Below the pieces are notes generated by a model. The model was given only the letters and a program-made list of their open reading frames with translations, was not told the DNA's origin and did not search any database. A stretch of DNA of 64,000 nucleotides from Glo-17 sp964637835. GTDB taxonomy: Bacteria > Krumholzibacteriota > Krumholzibacteriia > LZORAL124-64-63. Where the stretch lies: NCBI GenBank assembly GCA_964637835.1, contig CAZWYF010000009.1:1-64000 (forward strand), given 5' to 3'. Within the stretch, counting starts at the first letter, position 1, and each line of letters opens with the position of its first letter. Positions 25,600 through 34,647 of the stretch are shown here, in pieces. Both the position numbers and the translations under genes were made by a program.

Positions 25600-26586
25600 T
25601 CAGCCGTGCGAGATCTCCGGCACGTCGCGGATCAGCAGGGGCGACAGCTGGAGGGGCTGCGTGGTCGCCCGCTTGCGGTCGATGTCGTGGTAGACGCGCT
25701 CCACCTGCTCGGGCGTCAGACCCACCACCGGGGCCGCCTCGGCGGCGGCGATGCCCGCGTTCCGGGCCCAGAGCAGCAGATCCATCTCGGCGTGGGGCAG
25801 GGCGAAGTAGAACTCGTCCTGGCCCTGGTCGAGGCTGTAGGTGTCGGTGGTGGGCGTGGAGTCGCAGATCGGCTCCGGGAGGCCCAGGTGCCGGGCGAGG
25901 GCGTAGACCTGGGTCTTGAACAGGTGGGCGATGGGCTTGAGGTCGGCGGAACCGTCGCCGTTCTTGACGAAGAACCCCTGATCGTACTCGAGACGGTTCG
26001 GCGTGCCGGCCACCGCGTAGTTCAGGCGGTCGGCGTGGTAGTACTCCAGGGTCTTGCGGATGCGCTGCTTGAAGTTGGTGGCCGCCACGATCTGCAGGTA
26101 GGACTGCACCGGCAGGCGCTCCTCCCGGCGGTCGCCGCCGGGGTCCTCGACCACCAGGCGGTAGAGGTTCAGGCGGTCCGAATCGAGCAGGCCGCCAGGA
26201 AGCACGATCTTCGACCGCCACCCCGGGCCGAACTCCGGGAACACGGTCTGGACGGCCTCGTCGTAGCGGCGATAGCAGCCGATGGCCGCGAGGGTCGGCT
26301 GGATGTCCTCCACCACGTGGTCGATGCCCAGGTGCTCGCAGAGGAGCGTCCCGAGCTCCACGCTGGCGGAGGAGGAGTCGCGCTCGGGCATCAGGAGCCC
26401 GAAGACCTTCCGGGGACCGAGGGCGCGGACGGCCAGGCCGGCGGTGACGCTGCTGTCGATGCCGCCGGAGACGGCCACCACCACGCCGCGCCGCCGGAGC
26501 GTCCGCGTGACCAGCTCGCGCATGGCCTGGCAGATGAAATCGGTTTCCTGATGTAGATCGAGATCGAGGGACTGGCGACTGAACAT
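25600..26586 (-). CDS. nadE: NAD(+) synthase (ammonia-dependent type)
   Basis: It amidates nicotinic acid adenine dinucleotide to NAD+ using ATP, the last step of NAD synthesis. It has 328 residues. The PP-loop VVVAVSGGIDSSVTAGLA is at residues 35-52. Later come VAATNFKQRIRKTLEYYHAD, GTPNRLEYDQGFFVKNGDG, DLKPIAHLFKTQVYALARHLGLP and PTTDTYSLDQGQDEFYF, all typical. No glutaminase (nitrilase) domain is present, so free ammonia or a separate partner must supply nitrogen. The ATG at 26586 is preferred because GGAG lies eight bases upstream; longer frames read into non-coding sequence. Confidence 0.88.
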   Translation of the reverse strand: MFSRQSLDLDLHQETDFICQAMRELVTRTLRRRGVVVAVSGGIDSSVTAGLAVRALGPRKVFGLLMPERDSSSASVELGTLLCEHLGIDHVVEDIQPTLAAIGCYRRYDEAVQTVFPEFGPGWRSKIVLPGGLLDSDRLNLYRLVVEDPGGDRREERLPVQSYLQIVAATNFKQRIRKTLEYYHADRLNYAVAGTPNRLEYDQGFFVKNGDGSADLKPIAHLFKTQVYALARHLGLPEPICDSTPTTDTYSLDQGQDEFYFALPHAEMDLLLWARNAGIAAAEAAPVVGLTPEQVERVYHDIDRKRATTQPLQLSPLLIRDVPEISHG

Positions 26587-26640
26587 CGGCGACTCCGGGG
26601 TTGAATCCTCCCGACGGCGGGCTCTCCACGAATGCGCGAG

Positions 26641-26669
26641 AAGATACCGGCAACCGGGCCGGCCGTCCA
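26641..26669 (-). promoter_or_regulatory. candidate promoter of nadE
   Basis: On the minus strand TGGACG (26664-26669) and TATCTT (26641-26646) are 17 bases apart, 55 bases before the nadE start. It is back to back with the promoter of the adenosine deaminase gene. Confidence 0.4.
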
Positions 26670-26686
26670 CCGCCACTGGATCCCCA

Positions 26687-26716
26687 TTGGACAAACACCG
26701 GGCCGCCACCTATCCT
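26687..26716 (+). promoter_or_regulatory. candidate promoter of the adenosine deaminase gene
   Basis: TTGGAC (26687-26692) and TATCCT (26711-26716) are 18 bases apart, 31 bases before the ATG. Together with the nadE promoter it forms a divergent promoter region. Confidence 0.45.
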
Positions 26717-26747
26717 GTCGCCCCAAATTCCCGCAGGAGGACACGCC

Positions 26748-27788
26748 ATGACCCCAGAGGATCGCCGCCACTTCATCCGGACCCTGCCGCTGGCCGAGTT
26801 GCACCGGCATTTCGACGGATCGTGCCGCCCGCAGACCCTCTGGGAGTACTCCGAGAAGTACTACCGGGCCGTCCCGGGTCTCGACTACGAGGAGTTCCGC
26901 CATTACCTGCAATGGGACGACGCCAAGGACCGCAACCTGCTCGACTATCTCAGCAAGTTCGACCTGCCCCTGCAGTACACGCAGTTCTACGAGAACATCA
27001 AGCGCATCGCCTACGAGATCGCCGAGGACGCGTACGCCGAGGGCATCCGCGTGCTCGAGCTGCGCACCAACCCGTTCATCCACCGCCGGGCCGGCCTGTC
27101 CACCCGGCAGGTGGTCCACGCCACGCGCAAGGGCCTGGCGCGGTTCGGGGAGACGCACCCGGACTTCCGGGCGGGCATCGTGATCATCGCCATGCGCAAC
27201 CACGGCGGCAACATGGCGCGGGTGCTGCTGCGCGAGGTGATCGGCGAGAAGGCCGAGTGGCACAACGGCCCCGGCGTCATCGGCTTCGACATCGCCGGCG
27301 CCGAGCCGCCGTTCCCGCCCATCCTCTTCGCCAAGGCCTACGAGCTGGCCGACAAGATGGGGCTGGGCACCACCGTGCACGCCGGGGAGGCCACGGGCCC
27401 GGAGCGGGTCTGGGAGGCCGTGGACCATCTCGCGCCCCGGCGCATCGGCCACGGCACCAGCGCGTCGCGTGATCCCGAGCTGCTGCGACGGCTCGCGCGT
27501 GACGGCATCGTGGTCGAATGCTGCCTGACCTCGAACATCCACACCGGCGCCATCGACCGCTACGCCGATCATCCGCTGCCGCGGTTCCTGGAGGCGGGCG
27601 TCAAGGTGGCCCTCTGCACCGACAATCCCACCGTCTCGAGCACCAGCCTGGCCCGCGAGTACGAGCTGGCCATGGAGACCTTCGACCTCTCCGAGGGCGA
27701 CATGCGGCACATCGCCCGCATGAGCTGGGAGGGCAGCTTCCTCACCGAGGCCGGCGCCTGGCCCGGAAGCGCCGGCTCGGCGGCCTGA
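26748..27788 (+). CDS. add: adenosine deaminase family protein
   Basis: A 346-residue TIM-barrel deaminase that probably converts adenosine to inosine in purine salvage. Zinc and catalytic motifs are visible: HRHFDGSC near the N-terminus, TTVHAGEA, RIGHGTSA and LCTDNPTVSST, which hold the expected His, Glu, His and Asp residues. GFDIAGAEPP is the usual GxDLAGxE motif. GCAGGAGG lies eight bases upstream of the ATG. Adenine or modified-nucleoside deaminases share these motifs, so the exact substrate is not certain. Confidence 0.87.
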   Translation: MTPEDRRHFIRTLPLAELHRHFDGSCRPQTLWEYSEKYYRAVPGLDYEEFRHYLQWDDAKDRNLLDYLSKFDLPLQYTQFYENIKRIAYEIAEDAYAEGIRVLELRTNPFIHRRAGLSTRQVVHATRKGLARFGETHPDFRAGIVIIAMRNHGGNMARVLLREVIGEKAEWHNGPGVIGFDIAGAEPPFPPILFAKAYELADKMGLGTTVHAGEATGPERVWEAVDHLAPRRIGHGTSASRDPELLRRLARDGIVVECCLTSNIHTGAIDRYADHPLPRFLEAGVKVALCTDNPTVSSTSLAREYELAMETFDLSEGDMRHIARMSWEGSFLTEAGAWPGSAGSAA

Positions 27789-27793
27789 TACAT

Positions 27794-27944
27794 GTGCCGC
27801 GAAGAATGACATGTGCCTCGAAGAATGTTGATGGCCGCCAGTCCCCCGCCTGGGTGTCACCATCCGTGACGGAATACGCATGTAGCATCAAAATCCACCC
27901 CCTCGAAACGGGCCCAGGGGAGGCATCAACATTCTTCGGGGCAC
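27794..27944. repeat. triple GTGCCnCGAAGAATG repeat: two direct copies and one inverted copy
   Basis: The 15-bp word GTGCCnCGAAGAATG occurs at 27794-27808 and 27813-27827 (19-bp period) and inverted at 27930-27944; only the sixth base varies. The second and third copies extend to a 21-bp inverted repeat (27813-27833 with 27924-27944, one mismatch) around 90 bases. Inside, CCTGGG can pair with a downstream CCCAGG, and GTCAC/GTGAC forms a small hairpin. The interior is visibly richer in A/T than its neighbours. The inverted copy ends five bases before the pfkA -35. It may be an operator array, a structured leader RNA or a remnant of a small mobile element. Confidence 0.6.
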
Positions 27945-27949
27945 AACGG

Positions 27950-27978
27950 TTGCCTTGCTGGCCGGCTCTGCGTAATCT
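27950..27978 (+). promoter_or_regulatory. candidate promoter of the phosphofructokinase gene
   Basis: TTGCCT (27950-27955) and TAATCT (27973-27978) are 17 bases apart. The leader is then about 43 bases to the ATG, with AGGAGG at 28017-28022. It lies directly after the GTGCCnCGAAGAATG repeat cluster. Confidence 0.5.
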
Positions 27979-28028
27979 GCACCGCGAACGACCGATTTCC
28001 CCCGATCTCCCAGCTCAGGAGGCAGGCC

Positions 28029-29195
28029 ATGGGCCACAAGATCCGACGCATCGCCATCCTCACCGGCGGCGGTGACGTCCCGGGACTCAACAACGCCATG
28101 AAGCAGGTCTTCTACCGCGCGATGAAGGAGGGCATCGAGGTGGTGGGCATCCGGCGTGGCTGGGGCGGCCTGGCCCACTACCGGATCGGCGACCCGGACC
28201 ACAACAGCCAGTGGGTCACGGAGCTGGACTGGGAACACGTCCGGCGCATCGACCGCAGCGGCGGCACCTTCCTGCACACCTCCCGCACCAACCCCGCCCG
28301 GGTCCGCGAGAAGGACATGCCGGAGCATCTGCGGGAGAAGTACAAGGACGCCCAGTACCCGGTGGACATCACCGAGGAGGTGGTGGCCAACCTGGAGGAC
28401 CTGAAGATCGACGCGCTGATCCCCATCGGCGGCGACGACACCCTCAGCTATGCCGCGCGCCTCAACCAGACCGGCTACCCGCAGCTGGCCATCCCCAAGA
28501 CCATGGACAACGACGTCTTCGGGACCGACTACTGCATCGGCTTCTCCACGGCCATCACGCGTTCCGTGGACGCCATCGACCAGCTGCGCACGCCCATCGG
28601 CAGCCACGAGCGCATCGGCGTGATCGAGGTCTTCGGCCGACACAGCGGCGAGACGTCGCTCATCGCCGGCTACCTCGCCGGCGTGGACCGCGTGGTGCTC
28701 AGCGAGGTGCCGTTCGACGAGCACAAGCTGGCCAGCTTCCTGCTGGAGGACAAGCTGGCCAACCCCAGCAAGTACTCCATCGTGACCATCAGCGAGGGCG
28801 CCACCTCCACCGACGGGCAGGTGGTCCAGCGGGGCGAGGCGGACGCCTACGGCCACAAGAAGCTGGGCGGCGTGGGGCTGCGCCTGGCCGACCGGATCAA
28901 GGAGCTCACCGGCCAGAAGACCACCTACCAGGAGCTGGGCTACATGATGCGCTGCGGCAAGCCCGACGCCCTGGACCGCATGGTGGCCATGAACTTCGGC
29001 AACCTGGCCATGGACATGCTCCTCGATGGCGCCAGCGGCCTGATGGTCGCCCTGCAGGAGGGCAAGTACACCACCGTGGGCCTCAACTCGGTGATCGCGG
29101 GCAAGAAGCACGTGGACGTGGACCGGTTCTACGATCGCGAGACCTACCGGCCGCACGTCACCCGCGTGGCCCAGCTGCCCATGTTCCTGAAGTAG
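28029..29195 (+). CDS. pfkA: 6-phosphofructokinase with the PPi-type active-site signature
   Basis: It phosphorylates fructose 6-phosphate to the 1,6-bisphosphate in glycolysis. At 388 residues it is longer than E. coli PfkA (320) and resembles the larger group III enzymes. The phosphoryl-donor site reads GGDDTLS with Asp137 where ATP enzymes have Gly, and PKTMDND with Lys157 where ATP enzymes have Gly. In this family Asp plus Lys marks pyrophosphate-dependent enzymes, so PPi is the predicted donor and the reaction would be reversible. The catalytic Asp160-Asn161-Asp162 is intact. AGGAGG lies six bases before the ATG. A strong hairpin follows the gene. Confidence 0.92.
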   Translation: MGHKIRRIAILTGGGDVPGLNNAMKQVFYRAMKEGIEVVGIRRGWGGLAHYRIGDPDHNSQWVTELDWEHVRRIDRSGGTFLHTSRTNPARVREKDMPEHLREKYKDAQYPVDITEEVVANLEDLKIDALIPIGGDDTLSYAARLNQTGYPQLAIPKTMDNDVFGTDYCIGFSTAITRSVDAIDQLRTPIGSHERIGVIEVFGRHSGETSLIAGYLAGVDRVVLSEVPFDEHKLASFLLEDKLANPSKYSIVTISEGATSTDGQVVQRGEADAYGHKKLGGVGLRLADRIKELTGQKTTYQELGYMMRCGKPDALDRMVAMNFGNLAMDMLLDGASGLMVALQEGKYTTVGLNSVIAGKKHVDVDRFYDRETYRPHVTRVAQLPMFLK

Positions 29196-29201
29196 TCGCG
29201 G

Positions 29202-29235
29202 GGCGGGCCGGCCGGACACCGTTGGCCGGCCCGCC
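29202..29235 (+). terminator. strong hairpin after the phosphofructokinase gene
   Basis: GGCGGGCCGGCC at 29202-29213 pairs perfectly with GGCCGGCCCGCC at 29224-29235 around ten bases, six bases beyond the stop. No T tract follows, as is common in very GC-rich genomes. Confidence 0.55.
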
Positions 29236-29286
29236 ATGTCGCGGCCGTCCGACGGGCTCGATCGGTCCGCCCGGCACGACTCCTGC

Positions 29287-29315
29287 TTTTCCGCTCTCCC
29301 GGCGTGCGGTATGCT
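29287..29315 (+). promoter_or_regulatory. weak candidate promoter of the membrane glycosyltransferase
   Basis: TTTTCC (29287-29292) and TATGCT (29310-29315) are 17 bases apart, 41 bases before the ATG. The -10 is good and the -35 is poor. Confidence 0.3.
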
Positions 29316-29356
29316 CCGCCGGTCCTGGACCGGCAGCCGTTCTCCCGGGAGAATCC

Positions 29357-31006
29357 ATGATCCTGCGCCCCGCCACTCACCACTGGCTCCGCCTGGCCGT
29401 CGGCCTGGCCATCCTGCTGGCCGCCCACCTCGTGCTGCGCGGCTACCTCACCGACGACACCTACATCCACCTGCGCTACGCCGAGAACCTGGCCGGGCGG
29501 GGCGAGTTCGCCTTCAACCCGGGGGAGGCGACCTACGGCGCCACCAGCCCGCTGTGGATCCTGGGCCTGGTGCTGTTGCTGAAGCTGGGCGTGGCCGGGC
29601 CGGCGGCGGCGTGGTCGCTCGGCCTGCTCAGCGGGGCGCTGGCGGTGGCCATCTTCGCGGCGCTGTTGCGGCGCCTGGCGTTCTCGCAGGCGTGGCGCTG
29701 GTGGCTGCTGCTGCTGATGGTCGCTGACGCGTGGTTCCTGCGCTGGACCATGTCCGGGATGGAGACGCCGCTGGCCACCGCCGCGCTGCTGGCCCTGCTG
29801 TGGCCGCTGGTCATGAAGTCGCCGGTCGATCTGCCGCAGGCGCGGCTCTGGCCGCGCTACCTGGCCTGGGGCGTGGCGGCCGGCCTGGGGGGCCTGGTCC
29901 GGCCGGAGTTCCTGCTCCTGGCGCCCGCCGCGCTGCCCCTCCTGCTGCTGTTCGAGTACCGCCGGGGCGACGCGGAGGCCGGCCGCCCGGGTCGGTACCG
30001 CTGCCGGCCGCACGGGCCGATGCTGGCGGCCGCCGTGGGCTGGCTCGTGACCGCGGGTCCCTGGCTGATCTATGCCCGGCTGGCCTTCGGTCGCGCCACG
30101 CCGGGCACCGCGGCGGCCAAGAGCTACGCCGCCACGTTCGATCCCGGCGAGATCCTCGCCTCCCTGCTGCGGTCGTTCCAGCAGCTGGGCATGACGCAGG
30201 CCTTCCTCTGGGCCTTCTTCCTGGCGCTGGTGGTCTTCGTCCTGGTCGAGCGCCAGCGTCAGGAGGCAGCCGGCGAGGACGGTGACGTGATCCCCGCCCC
30301 GACGGCATGGCAGTTCTGGAGCGGCGTCACCCTGGTCCTGGTGGCGCTGGTGTGGACCGGCCTGCTGCTGGGAGGGTACGCCATCAATCGCGTCTGGACC
30401 ATCAGCCGCTACCTGTCGCCCCTGTCGCCGGTGCTGCTCCTGATGCTGGCGGTGCTCAGCTTCTGGCTGCTGAACCTGGCAGCGGACTATCGCGGTCGTC
30501 CCATCTGGGGGCGCTGGGTGCCGGCCGCGGCGTGCCTGCTGGCGCTGGCCGCCAACCTGGCCATCACGGGCTGGCTGGTGCGCCCGCACGTGCGGGACTT
30601 CTCCGCCGGCGTCAGCACGTGCTATCTCGAGCGGGGCGTCTGGCTCGGCGAGCACTCGCCGCCCGGGGCGGTGATCGCCGCCCTGGACATCGGGGCCCTG
30701 GCCTACGGGAGCGACCGCCCCGTGCGGGATCTCATGGGGCTGGTCAGCCCGGAGATCATGGCCCTGGGGCGGGAGATGGGCTTCGAGCAGATGGTCGAGA
30801 GCGGGGTCTGGCTGCGTGGACCCGATGGCGAGTCGGCGCCGCCCATGTGGTTCGTGGACCGCTCGCCGGGCCCGCCGCGCTGGGACGGGCGCACCGTGCG
30901 GGGCGTGACCTTCGAGCTGGTGGACACCTGCACCATCGCGGGGGTGGGGCTGCGGGAACCGGAGGACTGGACCGTGGCCACCTACCGGCTGCGCACCGGC
31001 CCCTGA
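29357..31006 (+). CDS. polytopic membrane glycosyltransferase (GT39/ArnT-like superfamily)
   Basis: A 549-residue inner-membrane protein with about ten hydrophobic helices and a C-terminal periplasmic domain. Early in the first loop it has YLTDDTYIHLRYAENLA. This acidic DD motif after the first helix is the catalytic mark of GT-C enzymes that use lipid-linked sugars. GEATYGATSPLW and a later VRPEFLLLAPAAL also fit the family. The donor and acceptor are unknown; lipid or protein glycosylation is likely. CGGGAGAA lies upstream of the ATG. The last bases of the gene are repeated after the adjacent N run because of the assembly overlap. Confidence 0.8.
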   Translation: MILRPATHHWLRLAVGLAILLAAHLVLRGYLTDDTYIHLRYAENLAGRGEFAFNPGEATYGATSPLWILGLVLLLKLGVAGPAAAWSLGLLSGALAVAIFAALLRRLAFSQAWRWWLLLLMVADAWFLRWTMSGMETPLATAALLALLWPLVMKSPVDLPQARLWPRYLAWGVAAGLGGLVRPEFLLLAPAALPLLLLFEYRRGDAEAGRPGRYRCRPHGPMLAAAVGWLVTAGPWLIYARLAFGRATPGTAAAKSYAATFDPGEILASLLRSFQQLGMTQAFLWAFFLALVVFVLVERQRQEAAGEDGDVIPAPTAWQFWSGVTLVLVALVWTGLLLGGYAINRVWTISRYLSPLSPVLLLMLAVLSFWLLNLAADYRGRPIWGRWVPAAACLLALAANLAITGWLVRPHVRDFSAGVSTCYLERGVWLGEHSPPGAVIAALDIGALAYGSDRPVRDLMGLVSPEIMALGREMGFEQMVESGVWLRGPDGESAPPMWFVDRSPGPPRWDGRTVRGVTFELVDTCTIAGVGLREPEDWTVATYRLRTGP

Positions 31007-31039
31007 TCCGGACCGGGACACCGGCGGCGAACCGGGAGG

Positions 31040-31139
31040 NNNNNNNNNNNNNNNNNNNNNNNNNNNNNNNNNNNNNNNNNNNNNNNNNNNNNNNNNNNNN
31101 NNNNNNNNNNNNNNNNNNNNNNNNNNNNNNNNNNNNNNN
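31040..31139. other. assembly gap (100 N) with 55-bp duplicated flanks
   Basis: Positions 30985-31039 and 31140-31194 are identical over 55 bp and include the last codons and stop of the glycosyltransferase. The second copy of that gene end is therefore not a gene fragment. Confidence 0.9.
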
Positions 31140-31185
31140 CCGGCTGCGCACCGGCCCCTGATCCGGACCGGGACACCGGCGGCGA

Positions 31186-31257
31186 ACCGGGAGGTGCGGG
31201 CGGACCGGGAGGCGCGGGCGGACCGGGAGGCGCGGGCGAACCGGGGGGCGCGGGCGT
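31186..31257. repeat. four tandem 18-bp repeats between convergent genes
   Basis: The unit ACCGGGAGGCGCGGGCGG occurs four times at 31186-31203, 31204-31221, 31222-31239 and 31240-31257 with one to three changes each. It fills the space between the glycosyltransferase end and the phosphatase stop codon. It probably caused the assembly break beside it. Confidence 0.8.
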
Positions 31258-32525
31258 CACGCGTCCTGGAGGATGGGCGTCAGCGACTCCTGCTGGTGAT
31301 CGCCGGAGGGCTCGAGGCGCCGCACCACCACCACCGTCATGTCGTCCTGCAGGGGCGTGGCGCCGCCGAACTCGCGCACGGCGTCCACCACGGCGTCGAC
31401 GATCGCCGCCGCCGGCCGCCGGCGGTTCGCCTTGAGCACACGCACCAGGTTCTCCTGACCGAATTCCACGCCCTCGTGCTCGTCGTCGGCCTCCTCGCCG
31501 GGGGCGGGGCGCTCGAGGATCCCGTCGGTGAAGAGCACCAGCACCTCGCCCGGCCGCAGCGTCATGTAGCAGCGGCGGTAGACGGCGTCGGGCAGCGGGC
31601 CGAGCACCGGGCCGCTGGTCTGCAGGGCGAAGACCTCGCCGCCGGGTGTGAGCATCAGCGGCGGGCAGTGGCCAGCGTTGACGTAGGTGATGTTGCCGGT
31701 GTCCTCGATCTCGGCGTAGAAGAGCGTGATGAAGCGGCTGGTCAGCAGCGTCTGGTGCACCACCCGGTTCAGGCGCACGATCTGCGAGGTGATCTTCTCG
31801 TTGTGGGACTGGCCCATGCGCATGCCCACCACCACGTCGCGCGCCTGCAGGGCGGCGGGCAGGCCGTGGCCGCTGGCGTCGGCCACCAGCAGGCCGAGCA
31901 TGCCCGGCTCGAGGATCTGCATGTCGTAGACGTCGCCGCCCACCTCGTCGGCGGGCAGGGTGCGGGCGGCGAACTCGAACCCGGGCAGGTCGGGCAGGCG
32001 CTGGGGCAGCAGGGAGAGCTGGATGGCCTGGGCCTGCCGCAGCTGGCTCTCCAGGGCGTTCTGGCGCAGCTTCAGCCCCAGGGCGGCGCGGATGGCCTCG
32101 AGCATGATCAGCAGCTCGGCCCGGTCGTCGTGCTCCACGCTGAAGCTGATCAGATAGGTGGGGTTCTGGCCCACGGCGATGGCGGCGTTGGCCAGGTGGC
32201 TGAACTGGGCCTCGAGATCGCGGTCGTAATCCGGCGCGTCGGGCCGCACCACCCACAACCGCTCCTCGAGCAGGTGCTGGACCATGGCGTAGTCCTTGGC
32301 CACCGTCTTGCCCTCGATGGCCTCGCCGTACTCGCCGATGCTCTCGATGAGTACGAAGTCGTTGGCGCGCTCGCGCCAGGCGCGCCCGCTGGCGATGCCG
32401 AACAGCTCGGCGTTCTCGCCCTCGACCAGCTGCTCGATCACCAGGGAGAGCAGGTGCTCGTCGCCGGTGGAGGCGTCGATATCTCGCAACAGATGCTCGA
32501 GGGCGCGGTAGAACTTCTTGTGCAC
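31257..32525 (-). CDS. PP2C-type (SpoIIE/RsbU family) serine phosphatase
   Basis: A 422-residue soluble regulatory phosphatase. The first 165 residues resemble a GAF-like sensor (VIEQLVEGENAELFGIASG, FVLIESIGEYGEA). A short coiled segment QLRQAQAIQLSLLPQRLPDLPGFEFAA then leads to the SpoIIE domain: ADEVGGDVYD, VADASGHGLPAALQA, TLFYAEIEDTGNITYVNAGHCPPL, LVLFTDGILE and ATPLQDDMTVVVVR. The Asp residues for Mn/Mg binding are present. Such proteins usually dephosphorylate an anti-anti-sigma factor, but none is nearby. The GTG start at 32525 has GGAGG eight bases upstream. Confidence 0.88.
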   Translation of the reverse strand: MHKKFYRALEHLLRDIDASTGDEHLLSLVIEQLVEGENAELFGIASGRAWRERANDFVLIESIGEYGEAIEGKTVAKDYAMVQHLLEERLWVVRPDAPDYDRDLEAQFSHLANAAIAVGQNPTYLISFSVEHDDRAELLIMLEAIRAALGLKLRQNALESQLRQAQAIQLSLLPQRLPDLPGFEFAARTLPADEVGGDVYDMQILEPGMLGLLVADASGHGLPAALQARDVVVGMRMGQSHNEKITSQIVRLNRVVHQTLLTSRFITLFYAEIEDTGNITYVNAGHCPPLMLTPGGEVFALQTSGPVLGPLPDAVYRRCYMTLRPGEVLVLFTDGILERPAPGEEADDEHEGVEFGQENLVRVLKANRRRPAAAIVDAVVDAVREFGGATPLQDDMTVVVVRRLEPSGDHQQESLTPILQDA

Positions 32526-32548
32526 GGGGTGACCTCCGGTTCGCCGGC

Positions 32549-32577
32549 AGGATAGGTCCGAACCGCGCCGGGGCCAA
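32549..32577 (-). promoter_or_regulatory. candidate promoter of the phosphatase gene
   Basis: On the minus strand TTGGCC (32572-32577) and TATCCT (32549-32554) are 17 bases apart, with the GTG start only 23 bases downstream of the -10. Confidence 0.45.
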
Positions 32578-32681
32578 GCCCGGTCTCGTGGATCCGTGAC
32601 TTGCGGGTCCGGCGGGTCCGGCGCGGGCCCGGCGCGGGTCCGGCGCGCCGGCGCCACCGACCCCGCGCCCGGCGGGCCGCA

Positions 32682-32710
32682 TTGTGGCGGCCGCCACCTT
32701 GCCTTAGACT
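32682..32710 (+). promoter_or_regulatory. candidate promoter of the moxR operon
   Basis: TTGTGG (32682-32687) and TAGACT (32705-32710) are 17 bases apart, 51 bases before the moxR GTG. It is divergent from the phosphatase promoter. The 236-base space between the genes also holds several GGGTCCGGC-type repeats but no ORF I trust. Confidence 0.45.
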
Positions 32711-32761
32711 TCACGGACGTGCCCGGACGGGCCGGGCGCGCCCCATCACCGGAGGCCTCTC

Positions 32762-33741
<980 letters not shown>

Positions 33742-33745
<4 letters not shown>

Positions 33746-34647
33746 GGACCGCCGCCGCGGTCATCACGCCGGAGCTGGCCAGCCAGCTCGACCGGCTCGA
33801 CCTGCTGGCCCGGATGCTGGTGGAGGGCTTCCTCACCGGCCTGCACCGCAGCCCATACCACGGCTTCTCCGCCGAGTTCGCCGAGTACCGCCGCTACCAG
33901 CCCGGCGAACCCACCACCCACATCGACTGGCGCGTGCTCGCCCGCAGCGACCGCGCCTACCAGAAGGTCTACGCCGAGGAGACCAACCTGCGCTGCACGC
34001 TGCTGGTGGACTGCTCGGCGAGCATGCGCTTCACCGCCGACGAGAAGACCCGACCCAGCAAGCTGGCCTACGGCCGCGTCCTGGCCGCCTGCCTGGCCTA
34101 CCTGCTGCTGCGCCAGAACGACGCCGTGGGGCTGGTCACCTTCGACCAGAAGCCCCTGGCCCGCGTCCCCGCCCGTTCGGTGCGGCGACAGCTCTTCGAG
34201 GTGCTCAAGGTCCTCAACGAGGCGCCCGAGGGCACCGGCACCAGCCTGGGGCCGGTCCTGCACGACGTCGCCGAGCGTATCCCCCGGCGCGGCCTGGTGG
34301 TCCTGGTGAGCGACCTGATGGACGACCCCGCCGCCGTCCTCTCCGGCCTGAAGCACTTCCGCCATCGCGGCCACGAGGTCCTGGTGCTCCAGGTGCTGGA
34401 TCCACGCGAGGTGGACCTGGATTTCCCGGGGGAGGTGGAGTTCACCGCCCTGGAGAGCCCGGGCACCCGCCTGCGCACCGAGCCCGCCCACGTGCGCACG
34501 GGCTACCGCGAGCGGCTGGAGGCCTGGCGCGCGCACCTGCGCCGCGAGTGCCGGCGACACCTGGTGGACCTGGTGGAACTGACCACCGACCAGCCCGTGG
34601 GCGCGGCCCTGGGAGCCTATCTCACCAAGCGGGGGCGGCTGCACTGA
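33742..34647 (+). CDS. DUF58 / von Willebrand-like protein
   Basis: A 301-residue soluble protein of the DUF58 family, the usual partner of MoxR. RSPYHGFSAEFAEYRRYQPGE and HIDWRVLARSDRAYQKVYAEE are the family words. LLVDCSASM near residue 90 keeps the DxSxS metal-ion-dependent adhesion site of VWA domains, and LVSDLMDD later adds the third strand. No signal peptide or membrane helix is seen. It overlaps the genes on both sides by a few bases, so the three are translated together. The process served in this lineage is unknown; BatABD-like envelope stress resistance is one possibility. Confidence 0.9.

Noticed and set aside
31186..31257. CRISPR array at the 18-bp tandem repeats (also considered for the 24-bp repeats at 56954)
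   Set aside because: The repeats are head to tail with no spacers; the second set is in-frame coding sequence.
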